From Sphingomonas faeni (GTDB taxonomy: Bacteria; Pseudomonadota; Alphaproteobacteria; Sphingomonadales; Sphingomonadaceae): a DNA stretch of 64,000 nt. Positions 17,215 through 25,914 of the stretch are shown here, piece by piece. A program made the position numbers and the translations under genes. How positions within the stretch are numbered: the stretch's first letter is position 1; every line of letters begins with the position of its first letter. Location of the stretch: assembly GCF_003053745.1 (NCBI RefSeq), contig NZ_QAYE01000002.1, positions 310,001-374,000 on the forward strand, written 5' to 3'. The notes under the pieces are model-generated. The model was not told where the DNA came from, ran no database searches, and worked only from the letters and a program-made list of their open reading frames with translations.

Positions 17215-19407
17215 TCAGGCCATCTTGCCGATGACCTTGTCGAGCGTCAGCGGGTATTCGCGGATGCGGACGCCGCATGCGTTGTAGACCGCATTGGCGA
17301 TCGCCGCGCCGACGCCGCAAAGGCCCAGTTCGCCGATACCCTTGGCCTTCATCGGCGAGGACTTTTCGTCGAGTTCGTCCATGAAAAACACGTCCTGCAT
17401 CGGAATGTCGGCATGCGCGGGCACGTGATATTCGGCGAGGTCGTGGTTGACGAAATAGCCGAACCGCGTGTCGACGATCGCGTCTTCCATCAGCGCCGCA
17501 CCGACGCCCATCGTCATCGCACCGATCACCTGGCTGCGCGCCGATTTCGGGTTCAGGATGCGGCCCGCGGCGAATGCGCCGCTCATCCGCCGGACGCGGA
17601 TCTCGCCGGTTGCCGAGTCGACGCCGACCTCAACGAAATGCGCGCCGAACGTGGCCTGCGCGTACGTCTTGGTCAGGTCGCCGAACTCGATCGAATCCTC
17701 GGCGGAGAGGCCGGCATCGCCTGCGGCTTCCGACAGCGAGACGCTGCGGTTGCCCGATTTCACCTTGCCATCCTCGAACACGACGTCGGTCGAGTTGAAT
17801 CCGAGCTTCTGCGCGACCCGCTCGCGCAATGCCATGCACGCCGCATAGACGCCCGCAGTCGAGCTGTTGCCGCCCCACTGGCCGCCCGAACCCGACGAAG
17901 CCGGGAAGCTGCTGTCGCCGAGCAGGACGATGACCTTGTCCATCGGGACGCCCATCATCTCGGCCGCGGTCTGCGCGATGATCGTGTAGCTGCCAGTCCC
18001 GATGTCGGTCATGTCGGTGGCGACAGTGACGACGCCTTTCTTGTCTATCCCGACGCGCGCGCCCGACTTCATCGTGACGTTGTCGCGGAATGCCGACGCC
18101 ATCCCCATGCCAATTAACCAGCGGCCGTCGCGGACTTGCCCCGGAACCGGGTTGCGCTTGTTCCAGCCGAAGCGTTCGGCGCCGGCCTTCAAGCATCCGA
18201 CGAGATCGCGCTGCGAGAACTGGCGCGTCGGCTTTTCCGGGTCGACCTGCGTATCGTTGATGATGCGCAGCTGGACAGGGTCCATCTTCAGCTTCTCGGC
18301 AAGCTCGTCCATCGCGGCTTCGAGCGCGAGCAGACCGACCGCCTCGCCCGGCGCACGCATCGCGTTGCCCTCGGGGAGATCGAGCACGGCGAGACGCGTC
18401 GCGGTCATGCGGTTCGCACCGGCGTAAAGCAGACGGGTCGCGTTCGGAGCGGTCTCTGGACCACCACCGGGGAGATCGCCCGACCAACTCTCGTGCGCGA
18501 TCGCGGTGATCTTGCCGTCCTTCTGCGCGCCGATGCGGAGGCGCTGGATCGTCGCGGGGCGATGCGTCGTGTTGTTCATCACCTGCGGGCGCGCGAGCGC
18601 GAGCTTCACCGGACGTCCGCCGATCGCGCGCGAGCCGAGCGCTGCCATCACCGCATCGCTGCGGACCCACAGCTTCGAACCAAACCCGCCACCCACATAG
18701 GGCGACATCACGTGGATGCTTTCCTTCGGCAGGAGCAGCGTCTCGCTCATGTCGCCGACTGCCCAGTTGATCATCTGGTTCGACGTCCAGAGCGCGAGCT
18801 TGCCGTCCTTCCACGCCGCGGTGGTGGAGTGCGGCTCCATCATCATGTGGCTCTGGTCGGGCGTGGTGTAGCGCTCGTCGAGCTTGACCGGTGCCTTGGC
18901 GAACGCACCGGCGAAGTCGCCGACGGCGGTGTCGGGCGTGCCGCTCTTCGGCTTGGTCGCCGATGATTGCGATGCGGCGAGATCGAACCGCCCGGCCGTG
19001 CGCGCGTAGTTGACGCGGAGCAGCTTGGCACCGGCACGGGCCTGCTCGAACGTCTCGGCCACGACGACCGCGACGGCCTGGTCGTAATGCTGGACGTCCG
19101 GTCCGGCGAGCATCCGCGCGGTATGGTTCTTGGCTTTGCCGAGCTTGCCGGCGTTCTGGTAGGTGACGACCGCGAGCACGCCGGGGGCGGCCTTCGCGTC
19201 GGCGTCGTCGATGCTCTCGATCCGGCCCTTGGCGATCGCCGAGCCTACAATGTAGCCATAGGCGGCGTTCGGTGCGGCATCGTTGCGCTCATAGGCGTAG
19301 TGCGCGGTGCCGGTGGTTTTCAGCTTGCCGTCAACGCGATCGAGCGGCTTGCCGAGCACCTTCATCCGGTCGGTCGGATTCGCCGTGGCGGGGGTATCGA
19401 ACTTCAT
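17215..19407 (-). CDS. paoC: Aldehyde dehydrogenase, molybdenum-cofactor subunit (PaoC-type)
   Basis: A 730-residue xanthine-oxidase-family large subunit, close to the 732 residues of E. coli PaoC. The ATG at 19405-19407 starts MKFDTPATANPTDR; upstream codons belong to paoB. It shows KPLDRVDGKLKTTGTAHYAYE at the N-terminus, MMEPHSTTA, a GGGFGSK molybdopterin segment, and near the C-terminus KGIGELGLCGVG, whose Glu693 is the probable catalytic base. The complex oxidises aromatic and other aldehydes to acids, in E. coli in the periplasm, passing electrons via FAD and FeS clusters. Third gene of a compact paoABC operon, five bases after paoB. No paoD-like maturation chaperone follows. Confidence 0.92.
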   Translation of the reverse strand: MKFDTPATANPTDRMKVLGKPLDRVDGKLKTTGTAHYAYERNDAAPNAAYGYIVGSAIAKGRIESIDDADAKAAPGVLAVVTYQNAGKLGKAKNHTARMLAGPDVQHYDQAVAVVVAETFEQARAGAKLLRVNYARTAGRFDLAASQSSATKPKSGTPDTAVGDFAGAFAKAPVKLDERYTTPDQSHMMMEPHSTTAAWKDGKLALWTSNQMINWAVGDMSETLLLPKESIHVMSPYVGGGFGSKLWVRSDAVMAALGSRAIGGRPVKLALARPQVMNNTTHRPATIQRLRIGAQKDGKITAIAHESWSGDLPGGGPETAPNATRLLYAGANRMTATRLAVLDLPEGNAMRAPGEAVGLLALEAAMDELAEKLKMDPVQLRIINDTQVDPEKPTRQFSQRDLVGCLKAGAERFGWNKRNPVPGQVRDGRWLIGMGMASAFRDNVTMKSGARVGIDKKGVVTVATDMTDIGTGSYTIIAQTAAEMMGVPMDKVIVLLGDSSFPASSGSGGQWGGNSSTAGVYAACMALRERVAQKLGFNSTDVVFEDGKVKSGNRSVSLSEAAGDAGLSAEDSIEFGDLTKTYAQATFGAHFVEVGVDSATGEIRVRRMSGAFAAGRILNPKSARSQVIGAMTMGVGAALMEDAIVDTRFGYFVNHDLAEYHVPAHADIPMQDVFFMDELDEKSSPMKAKGIGELGLCGVGAAIANAVYNACGVRIREYPLTLDKVIGKMA

Positions 19408-19412
19408 GGCGA

Positions 19413-20363
19413 TCAGGCCTTCGCTTCTTCGAACACGGCGCCGATGGTGCGTTCGACCAACGGCAGCTTGAACGCATTCTGTGATGTGGTGCGGGCGCCG
19501 GCGAGGACTGCCGATGCGGTCGCCTTGGCGCCATTGGGCATCTGCGCCTCGGCGGATTCGACGCGCCACGGCTTGTGCGCGAGGCCACCGAACGCGAGAC
19601 GGCCGCGACCGCCGGGCTGGATCACTGCGGCAACCGAGATCAGCGCGAACGCGTAGGACGCACGGTCACGCACCTTCTGGTAGATGTGCGTGCCGCCGAT
19701 CGGCTTCGGCAAAGTGACGGCTGTGATCAGCTCACCGTGCGCGAGCGACGTCTCGATGTTCGGCGTGGCACCGGGGAGACGGTGGAAATCCGCGATCGGG
19801 ATCGCGCGCGTCTGGCTGGCGGCGTTCACCGTCTCGACCGTCGCGTCGAGCACGCGCATTGCCACGGCCATGTCGCTCGGGTGCGTCGCGATGCACGCGT
19901 CGCTCGTGCCCATCACCGCCAAGTTGCGGTTGAAGCCGCCGATCGCCGCGCAACCGCTGCCGGGCTGACGCTTGTTGCAGGGCTTGGTGGTGTCGTAGAA
20001 ATACGGGCAGCGTGTCCGCTGGAGCAGGTTGCCTGCGGTCGTCGCCTTGTTGCGTAGCTGGCCCGACGCGCCGGACACCAGCGCGCGGCTAAGTACGCCG
20101 TAGTCCTTCCGCACGCGCGCATCGGCCGCGAGGTCGGTGTTGCGGACGAGGGCACCGACGCGCAGACCTCCGTCAGCGGTCGGCGTGATCTTGTCGAGGC
20201 CGAGGCCGTTGACGTCGATCAGGTGCTGCGGCGTCTCGATCTGGAGCTTCATCAGGTCGAGCAGGTTGGTGCCGCCGGCGATGAACTTGGCGCCTGGCGT
20301 GCGGACTGCGGCGCTAGCGGCTTCCTTCGCCGAGGTGGCGCGCTCGTACGTGAAGGCCTTCAT
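19413..20363 (-). CDS. paoB: Aldehyde dehydrogenase, FAD/[4Fe-4S] subunit (PaoB-type)
   Basis: 316 residues, matching E. coli PaoB (318). The ATG at 20361-20363 overlaps the stop of paoA by four bases. The FAD-binding motif [15 protein letters not shown] is near residues 25-39, with [15 protein letters not shown] following. Four cysteines in [20 protein letters not shown] and [10 protein letters not shown] are the arrangement that holds the extra [4Fe-4S] cluster of this subgroup, absent from ordinary xanthine dehydrogenase FAD subunits. It relays electrons from the molybdenum subunit through FAD. Ends five bases before paoC. Confidence 0.92.
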   Translation of the reverse strand: MKAFTYERATSAKEAASAAVRTPGAKFIAGGTNLLDLMKLQIETPQHLIDVNGLGLDKITPTADGGLRVGALVRNTDLAADARVRKDYGVLSRALVSGASGQLRNKATTAGNLLQRTRCPYFYDTTKPCNKRQPGSGCAAIGGFNRNLAVMGTSDACIATHPSDMAVAMRVLDATVETVNAASQTRAIPIADFHRLPGATPNIETSLAHGELITAVTLPKPIGGTHIYQKVRDRASYAFALISVAAVIQPGGRGRLAFGGLAHKPWRVESAEAQMPNGAKATASAVLAGARTTSQNAFKLPLVERTIGAVFEEAKA

Positions 20364-21007
20364 GCGGAACGCTCCGTACCGGCGACGTCGTGGATCGCGT
20401 CGATGATGTTCGCATAGGCACCGCAGCGGCAGATGTTGCCGCTCATCCGCTCGCGCAGTTCGTCGGTGGTCACCGTTGGCTGAGCCGAAATATCGCCAGT
20501 CACGTGGCTGGGGATGCCCGCCTTGATCTCGCCGAGCGTCGCGACGGCCGAGCAAATCTGGCCGGGGGTGCAATAGCCGCACTGATAGCCATCATGCTTG
20601 ACGAACGCGGCCTGCATCGCGTGCAGCTTCTCGGGGGTGCCGAGGCCTTCGATCGTCGTGATCTCTTCGCCTTCGTGCATGACCGCGAGCGTCAGGCAGC
20701 TGTTGATGCGGCGACCCTCGACGATGACTGTGCACGCGCCGCACTGGCCGTGATCGCAGCCCTTCTTGGTGCCGGTAAGCTTCAAATTCTCACGCAGCGC
20801 GTCCAGCAACGTAGTGCGCGTATCCACGTTGATCTTGGTCGTGCGACCATTCACCTTGAGCGTCACGGGCATGGTCGGCGGGGCCGACTGAGCAGTGCCC
20901 TGAGTTTGAGCCTGAGCAGCAGCGGGAGCTGCGACCAACGTAGCCGAGGCGACACCGCCGGCGATCACGCCACGGCGCGACACCGGAAAACCTTCATCCT
21001 GATGCAT
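20360..21007 (-). CDS. paoA: Aldehyde dehydrogenase, 2x[2Fe-2S] subunit with Tat signal (PaoA-type)
   Basis: 215 residues. A twin-arginine signal ([20 protein letters not shown], then AAPAAAQA) predicts folded export of the complex to the periplasm. After it comes a plant-type ferredoxin domain with [13 protein letters not shown] and NSCLTLA, then the second cluster domain with [11 protein letters not shown] and NICRCGAY, giving the eight cysteines for two [2Fe-2S] clusters. First gene of the operon; it diverges from a small gene at 21118 across 110 bases that should hold both promoters. The order A-B-C and the Tat signal match E. coli PaoABC (YagTSR). Confidence 0.93.
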   Translation of the reverse strand: MHQDEGFPVSRRGVIAGGVASATLVAAPAAAQAQTQGTAQSAPPTMPVTLKVNGRTTKINVDTRTTLLDALRENLKLTGTKKGCDHGQCGACTVIVEGRRINSCLTLAVMHEGEEITTIEGLGTPEKLHAMQAAFVKHDGYQCGYCTPGQICSAVATLGEIKAGIPSHVTGDISAQPTVTTDELRERMSGNICRCGAYANIIDAIHDVAGTERSA

Positions 21008-21117
21008 ATCAAATCCCTGTATTTGCTAGCGTAACGGGCGAGAGCGGGCAAAGTTGCGCTGCTTCACAATTGGTTCCGTGAATTTTACGTCATAAAAATC
21101 TGCGATAGGGTATTGAA

Positions 21118-21318
21118 ATGCGGACAGTTTCTTTCAGCGTGTCGGTGCGGCTGTATCACCTCGACGACAGCGGCGAGGGCGGGGCGGCAACGACACTGTT
21201 CTATGGTCCGCTCGGAGAGGCCCTGACGATCGCAGCGCAGCAGGAAGAGGATGTGCAGGCGGGGCTGTATCTGGCCACGGAGAACGACGTCGTCGCGTAT
21301 CTCGATCTGGAGGAGTAG
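21118..21318 (+). CDS. Small conserved-looking acidic protein of unknown function
   Basis: A 66-residue frame starting ATG at 21118 with a weak AGGG upstream (21108-21110). It begins MRTVSFSVSVRLYHLDD and ends LYLATENDVVAYLDLEE. The composition is acidic, with no signal peptide, membrane segment or recognisable domain. It occupies the divergent side of the paoA promoter region and is followed by a palindromic repeat. The codon pattern (G/C at most third positions) looks coding. I do not recognise the family. Confidence 0.6.
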   Translation: MRTVSFSVSVRLYHLDDSGEGGAATTLFYGPLGEALTIAAQQEEDVQAGLYLATENDVVAYLDLEE

Positions 21319-21362
21319 CGCTAAGCTAGCGATCTTTTATTGCGATCCGCTACCCCGATAGC

Positions 21363-21468
21363 ACCACCCCGGCGAAGGCCAGGGCCCAATTGGAAGGCTG
21401 GCCGTAACGGAGCGCTGCCAGCCGTCACTAGGCGCTCCCAATTGGGCCCCGGCCTTCGCCGGGGTGGT
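21363..21468. repeat. Palindromic intergenic repeat, CCCCGGCGAAGGCC family
   Basis: 31-base arms 21363-21393 and 21438-21468 are reverse complements with a single mismatch; each arm contains ACCACCCCGGCGAAGGCC. The 44-base interior carries its own short inverted segments. It lies between the small gene at 21118 and the end of the dehydrogenase gene at 21486. A relative lies at 45022-45130 and shorter relatives at 28356 and 39231, so this is a dispersed REP-like element. Confidence 0.85.
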
Positions 21469-21485
21469 ATTTGTGTTCAAATGCT

Positions 21486-22901
21486 TCAAGTTCCCGGCGT
21501 GAACCCGTCATCGCGGTCGGGCGGGGTGGGCGCATGCACTTCGCCGCAGATCGAACGAAGCGCACCCTTCATCCCCTCCTCGAACGTCGGATGATAAATC
21601 GGCAGGTCGAGCACCTCGGTCGCGGTCCACCCGCTCTGGATTGCCCACGCGATCAGGTGAGCGCTATGCTCGACCGCAGGCCCCGCCATGGTCGCACCGG
21701 TCAAGCGCCCGTCGCGGCGATCCGCGTAGAACCGCACCAACCCGGCATTGCACGCCTCGACCTTAGCGCGGCCCTGATCGTCATACGACGCGGTACCGAT
21801 GACACTGTCAGCATCGTCGTCCTTGGCGATCTTGCCGATGACCGCGACGTTCGGGTGCGTGAAGGTGATCGCGAACGGCACGGCGCGCTTGCCCGGCGTT
21901 ACCTCGGGGTAGCTCGCCGCGTTCCGCCCCGCGATCATGCCCTCCGCCGATGCCTCGTGCAGCACCGCGCGGTCATGGTCCGCGTCGCCGGCGATGAAGA
22001 TCGGTGCCGTGCCGCACTGCATCGTCTCGGGGTCATAGTCTGGCATGCCATGCTCATCGAGCGTGAGGCCAGTCGTCTCCAGTCCAACGCCCTTGATCCG
22101 CGGCGGCCGCCCGGTCGCAACGAGTAGATAGTCAAAGTGCTGCTCGCCCGATGCAGAACCACTCCAGGCCAGCTTGACGCCATCGCCGTCCGGCTCGACC
22201 GTCAGTTCGACGCCGAGCAGGATCGGCATCTCGCGCGAGAGGATCGCGTGATACGCCTCGGCGACGTGGCGGTCCTTCAGTCCGCCGATCGTCTCGCCCG
22301 TGTCGAACACCATCGTGTCGACGCCAAGCCGTGCCATTGCCTGCGCCAGTTCCAAGCCCAGCGCGCCCGCGCCGATGACGCCGAGTGATTTTGGAAGGTC
22401 CTTTAGGTCGAAGATGCTCTCGTTGGTCAGCACTCGGTCGCGTACGCCATCGAACATCTCGGGGATCGCAGGGCTCGATCCGGTGGCGATCACCACCGAC
22501 TTCGCATGGACCTCGCGGCCATCGCTCAGCGACAGGATCGTCGCACCCGCAAATTTCGCGCGTGCTTCGATCCTCACCTCCTCGGGCAGCCTGTCGATCG
22601 ACGTCTCGACGCCCGCGACGAACGCATCGCGCTCCCTACGGACCCGCGCCATCACCGCGACGCCGTCGACCTTGCCCGACGCTTCGACACCGAAAACCGA
22701 CGCGTGCTCGACCGCGTGCATCGCGTTTCCGGCCGCAATCAACAGCTTGGAGGGCATGCATCCCACGCTCGCGCAGGTCGTGCCGCCGAAGCCTTCGTCG
22801 ATGAGCAGCGTCTTTGCGCCGTTGCGCCGTGCGCTACGTTCGGCAGCAAGACCAGCGGTGCCGGCACCGATGATCGCCACATCGCAGGTCAGCTTCGTCA
22901 T
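21486..22901 (-). CDS. Dihydrolipoyl dehydrogenase family FAD-disulfide oxidoreductase
   Basis: 471 residues, starting ATG at 22899-22901 with GGAGAG just upstream. The N-terminal FAD motif is DVAIIGAGTAGLAAE; the redox disulfide is Cys43/Cys48 in TTCASVGCMPSK; the NAD motif is LGVIGAGALGLELAQAMARLG; the C-terminal dimer domain has PIYHPTFEEGMK. These features define the lipoamide dehydrogenase/mercuric reductase superfamily. No 2-oxoacid dehydrogenase E1/E2 genes are near, so it is probably a stand-alone reductase of an unidentified disulfide or quinone. It diverges from a glutathione S-transferase gene across 102 bases, suggesting a redox-stress context (inference). Confidence 0.88.
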   Translation of the reverse strand: MTKLTCDVAIIGAGTAGLAAERSARRNGAKTLLIDEGFGGTTCASVGCMPSKLLIAAGNAMHAVEHASVFGVEASGKVDGVAVMARVRRERDAFVAGVETSIDRLPEEVRIEARAKFAGATILSLSDGREVHAKSVVIATGSSPAIPEMFDGVRDRVLTNESIFDLKDLPKSLGVIGAGALGLELAQAMARLGVDTMVFDTGETIGGLKDRHVAEAYHAILSREMPILLGVELTVEPDGDGVKLAWSGSASGEQHFDYLLVATGRPPRIKGVGLETTGLTLDEHGMPDYDPETMQCGTAPIFIAGDADHDRAVLHEASAEGMIAGRNAASYPEVTPGKRAVPFAITFTHPNVAVIGKIAKDDDADSVIGTASYDDQGRAKVEACNAGLVRFYADRRDGRLTGATMAGPAVEHSAHLIAWAIQSGWTATEVLDLPIYHPTFEEGMKGALRSICGEVHAPTPPDRDDGFTPGT

Positions 22902-23003
22902 ACGTCTCTCCGTTGCCGGAGAATTCCGGAGCCACGATCGACGAAACCTTCGACGCCGCCCAGCCGTTCCGCGGTGCAGCACATTCCTAGTCGAAGGACG
23001 CTT

Positions 23004-23630
23004 ATGTTAACGCTCCACCACCTGAACTACTCGCGCTCGATCCGCGTGCTGTGGCTGCTCGAAGAGCTCGGCATCGAATACGACCTCGTCAAATACGAGC
23101 GTGACGAGAATTTCCGCGCACCGTCCGCACTGAAAGCGATCCATCCGCTCGGCAAGGCGCCGGTGCTGGTCGACGACGCGCTGACGCTCGCCGAGAGCGC
23201 GCCGATCCTGTCGTATATCGACGAGCGTTACGGCGACCACCGCTTCTCGCCGCCGATCGACAGCGATGCGGCGGCCGTGCATGACGAATGGCTGCAATAT
23301 GTCGAAAGCTCGGCGTCGTTGCCGATCATGATGACGTCGCTTGGCAAGCGGATGGGCGGTCTGCCCGACGGCCTTGCCAAGTTCACCGGCCCCGAAGTGA
23401 CCAATACGCTCGACTATATCGGCGCGGGCGTTGGCGATGGCCCGTATCTGATGGGCGAGCAGCTGATGCTGGCCGATATCCAGATGTGCTACATCCTGGC
23501 GATCGCCGAGAGCGCCGGATTGCTCAAGGAGCATCCCGACGTCGCGGCGTATCTGGATCGCCTACGCGCCCGTCCCGCATTCATCGCCGCGACCGACATC
23601 GGTGGCCCGCTGATGCCGGCCCGCCGCTAA
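23004..23630 (+). CDS. Glutathione S-transferase family protein
   Basis: 208 residues. The ATG at 23004 has AAGGA at 22995-22999. The N-terminal thioredoxin-like domain begins LTLHHLNYSRSIRVLWLLEELG, with the probable glutathione-activating Ser in NYSRSIR, and contains the cis-proline segment GKAPVL and LAESAPILSYIDERYG. The all-helical C-terminal domain follows. The general role is glutathione conjugation or peroxide detoxification in the cytosol; the substrate cannot be told from sequence. It ends 27 bases from the convergent yjfM-like gene. Confidence 0.9.
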   Translation: MLTLHHLNYSRSIRVLWLLEELGIEYDLVKYERDENFRAPSALKAIHPLGKAPVLVDDALTLAESAPILSYIDERYGDHRFSPPIDSDAAAVHDEWLQYVESSASLPIMMTSLGKRMGGLPDGLAKFTGPEVTNTLDYIGAGVGDGPYLMGEQLMLADIQMCYILAIAESAGLLKEHPDVAAYLDRLRARPAFIAATDIGGPLMPARR

Positions 23631-23657
23631 ACACGACGGAAGGCGGTAGCGGCCACG

Positions 23658-24227
23658 TTACCCCCCGAAGCTGCGACCACCAAAGCCGCCGCCGAAGCCA
23701 CCGCGTGAGATCACCGAACTGCGCGACTGGACGCGGGCAGGGGCTCTCGCTGTGGTCGGGGTGAAGGCGTCGGAGCCCACGCGAGTCCGGCCGGTCACAT
23801 AGTCCCGGTTGATCCGGCCACCGGCGCCACCGTAATAATTGCCGTCGCGGTCGCGGTACATCGGCGCGCCGCGGTTGCCGAAGCCGCCGTTGAGTGCCTG
23901 CCCGACCAGGAAGCCGGTCAGCAGCGGCGTGAAGAAACTGCCGCCATTGCCGTTGTTGCGTGGCTCGCACTGCGCGGCGCCGTATTGCTCTTCGCAAGTC
24001 TGTCGGTCCTGAAACCGGGGTGCGGTCTTGGCGGCATCGGCCTTGGCCTGCTCGAACGCGGTGTCGCACTGGACGGCGGACAGCGCGCCCGCCGCGCGGC
24101 ACTCCTGCACCGACGCATAGCTCTGCGCCTCGACGGGCTTGCCACCGACATCGCCGTCGCAGGCGGTCAGCGAGATGCCCGATCCTGCGATCAGGCTGGT
24201 TAGGACGATCGATCTGGAACGCTTCAT
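23658..24227 (-). CDS. yjfM: YjfM/YgiB-like lipoprotein (DUF1190)
   Basis: 189 residues, ATG at 24225-24227. The signal (MKRSRSIVLTSLIAGSGISLTAC) ends in a lipobox with Cys23, so it should be membrane-anchored. The body has Cys-containing repeats (SVQECRAAG, QCDTAFEQAKADA, RQTCEEQYG, QCEPR) and ends in the Gly/Phe-rich tail GGFGGGFGGRSFGG typical of DUF1190 (E. coli YjfM/YgiB). Its biochemical role is unknown. Last gene of the minus-strand arm yjfK-yjfL-yjfM, 11 bases after the DUF350 gene. Confidence 0.88.
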   Translation of the reverse strand: MKRSRSIVLTSLIAGSGISLTACDGDVGGKPVEAQSYASVQECRAAGALSAVQCDTAFEQAKADAAKTAPRFQDRQTCEEQYGAAQCEPRNNGNGGSFFTPLLTGFLVGQALNGGFGNRGAPMYRDRDGNYYGGAGGRINRDYVTGRTRVGSDAFTPTTARAPARVQSRSSVISRGGFGGGFGGRSFGG

Positions 24228-24238
24228 CGCTATGCCCC

Positions 24239-24652
24239 TCAGTTCGTCATGCAGGCGGCGTTGAGGATGCCGACGCACAGCGAGATGCTGCCCATATAGG
24301 TCGCTGCCGCGATTTCACCGCGGACGATCCGGTCGTTGAAGTCGCGCATCACGAAATGCTGGACCACCAGGAACGTGACGATCTGGATCACGCCCGCCAG
24401 CAACGCCCACACCGCGAACTCGACCAGCGAAACGGTATGCGTGAGCGCGGATGCGAGTGGCAGGACATAGCCGAGCAGCGCCGCGCCGAGCGTGATCGCC
24501 GCGGCGGTGTTGCCTTCGCGGATCAACGATTTCTCATGATACGGCGTCGCGACCTGATAGACGATCTTGAAGACGATCGTGAACGCCCCCGCCGCGACGA
24601 ACGCGATCAGGAAGGCGAGCGCGCTGGCGCCGAAGCTGTATTGGTCGATCAT
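24239..24652 (-). CDS. yjfL: DUF350 integral membrane protein (YjfL-like)
   Basis: 137 residues with four hydrophobic helices: residues about 9-30 (FGASALAFLIAFVAAGAFTI), 50-68, 76-98 and 115-135. The conserved turn KIVYQVATPYHEKSLIREGN follows helix 1. This is the DUF350 family (E. coli YjfL), small inner-membrane proteins with no proven activity, regularly encoded beside PspA-like and DUF2491 proteins. It lies between the yjfK- and yjfM-like genes, 32 and 11 bases away. Confidence 0.88.
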   Translation of the reverse strand: MIDQYSFGASALAFLIAFVAAGAFTIVFKIVYQVATPYHEKSLIREGNTAAAITLGAALLGYVLPLASALTHTVSLVEFAVWALLAGVIQIVTFLVVQHFVMRDFNDRIVRGEIAAATYMGSISLCVGILNAACMTN

Positions 24653-24684
24653 GGCATTTCCCCCGGAGCCGTCTGCGCGCGACG

Positions 24685-25326
24685 CTAGGCCCTGAACTCG
24701 CCGAGTTCCAGTGCCACGCCGAGCATGATCTCGAACGAGACGTCGCCGGACTCGGTCTCCATGTCGATCGCGAGCAGCAATTCGCGGCCGTCATCGCCCG
24801 GCAGGTCGCGGCTGAACAGCATGCAGGTCTGGAAGATGCGGCGGTCGACGATCCCGTCGCGGTCGTCGTGCAGTTCCTCCCAGAACGTCACCGGCTCCTG
24901 CTCGCTCGCTTCGGGGCCGAACCAGGCGCGGCTGTATTCGGGCAGCCCCTCGGCGGTGAATGTGCGTGCCTTGAGCCGGCTCTTCCACGCCGGGCGCTCG
25001 GCGGCGGACGACGGATAGCTGCTGTCCCACGGCGCGAACAGCGTGACATCCGTCACGTCCTGCCCGTCGCGGTCGTTCGACACCGCCTGGAACATGATGT
25101 CGTCGTCGGTGTAGAACCGGTGGACGAAGCCGCCTTCGTTGAGGTCGATCAGCCCCTGTGCGACGATCACCAGCGTATCGCGGTCGAACGGAAACAGGAG
25201 TTCCGACCCGAACCGGCGCCATGCCAGCGGATCGACCGTCACCGTCCGCCCCAGCGTGACGTTGCGGACGACGGGCAGGGCGTTGCCGTCAAGCGCTGGC
25301 TTGCGGCCGAACAGGCGATCGAACAT
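24685..25326 (-). CDS. yjfK: DUF2491 protein (YjfK-like)
   Basis: 213 residues, soluble and acidic, ATG at 25324-25326 (MFDRLFGRKPALDGN). Recognisable DUF2491 segments include RNVTLGRTVTVDPLAWRR, LIDLNEGGFVHRFYTDDD and EPVTFWEELHDDRDG. The family (E. coli YjfK) has no assigned reaction and is defined by its association with YjfL, YjfM, a PspA-like protein and a glutathionylspermidine-synthase-like enzyme, all present here. First gene of the minus-strand arm; it diverges from the yjfI-like gene. Confidence 0.85.
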   Translation of the reverse strand: MFDRLFGRKPALDGNALPVVRNVTLGRTVTVDPLAWRRFGSELLFPFDRDTLVIVAQGLIDLNEGGFVHRFYTDDDIMFQAVSNDRDGQDVTDVTLFAPWDSSYPSSAAERPAWKSRLKARTFTAEGLPEYSRAWFGPEASEQEPVTFWEELHDDRDGIVDRRIFQTCMLFSRDLPGDDGRELLLAIDMETESGDVSFEIMLGVALELGEFRA

Positions 25327-25347
25327 GCAATCCTCGCGTGTGTGTGG

Positions 25348-25405
25348 TTGGCGTGCCTCTTAGGGCAAAGCGCGAGCCGTCGCAAAGCGCCATTGGCGTG
25401 CCTCT
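25348..25405. promoter_or_regulatory. Nested direct repeats in the divergent yjfK/yjfI promoter region
   Basis: TTGGCGTGCCTCT occurs at 25348-25360 and 25393-25405, and between the two copies GCAAAGCGC occurs at 25365-25373 and 25382-25390. The whole divergent region is only 128 bases (25327-25454). Such nested repeats could be sites for a shared regulator of both arms, or the trace of a local duplication. No regulator gene is adjacent. Confidence 0.45.
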
Positions 25406-25454
25406 CGTGCGCGCCTATGTGTCTCCGCGAGCGACAAGCACGGGAGTTCTTGCA

Positions 25455-25889
25455 TTGACCGACATCTGGACCGTCCGCAGCCTGAAGGCCGCGCTCGACA
25501 CGTCCGAGCCCGCGAAAGCCGGCGAGTTTTCCGTACGGATCCTGGAGGGCGCGGACCCGGTGCTGCTCGTGACGATGCACCACCACGGCGACCTCGAACT
25601 GTTCGTCAACGTCAGCGAGGCGCAGATCGCGTGCTCGACCCTGCTGTGGCCGTGCGACGAGCAGGAAGACCAGCTGGCATTCAACACCTTCCTGCTGAAG
25701 TCGCAGAAGCTGGTGCCGCTGTCGAACTTCGGGATCGGCACGGTCGATGGCCGCGATTATTACGAGCTGTTCGGCGAACTCGCGACGTCGAGCCGTCTCG
25801 ATACCGTGATCATCGAACTGCGCACGCTTGCCGAGAATGCGATCGATGCGGCCACCGACCTGCGCCACGCGCAGATTCCCGCCGCCTGA
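25455..25889 (+). CDS. yjfI: DUF2170 protein (YjfI-like), TTG start
   Basis: 144 residues if started at the TTG at 25455, which has GGGAG eight bases upstream. The frame is open further up, but those codons lie in the promoter repeats. The protein begins LTDIWTVRSLKAALD and contains MHHHGDLELFVNVSEAQIAC, LWPCDEQEDQLAFN, LPLSNFGIG-like VPLSNFGIGTVDGRDYYELFG and LDTVIIELRTLAENAIDA. These match DUF2170 (E. coli YjfI, 133 residues), of unknown function. First gene of the plus-strand arm, 25 bases before the PspA-like gene. Confidence 0.85.
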   Translation: MTDIWTVRSLKAALDTSEPAKAGEFSVRILEGADPVLLVTMHHHGDLELFVNVSEAQIACSTLLWPCDEQEDQLAFNTFLLKSQKLVPLSNFGIGTVDGRDYYELFGELATSSRLDTVIIELRTLAENAIDAATDLRHAQIPAA

Positions 25890-25914
25890 TTTAGATACAA
25901 ACGGAGAGACTGGC

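Noticed and set aside
25338..25454. Longer N-terminus for the yjfI-like protein
   Set aside because: The upstream in-frame codons run through promoter repeats; the TTG at 25455 has a well-spaced GGGAG and gives the family length.
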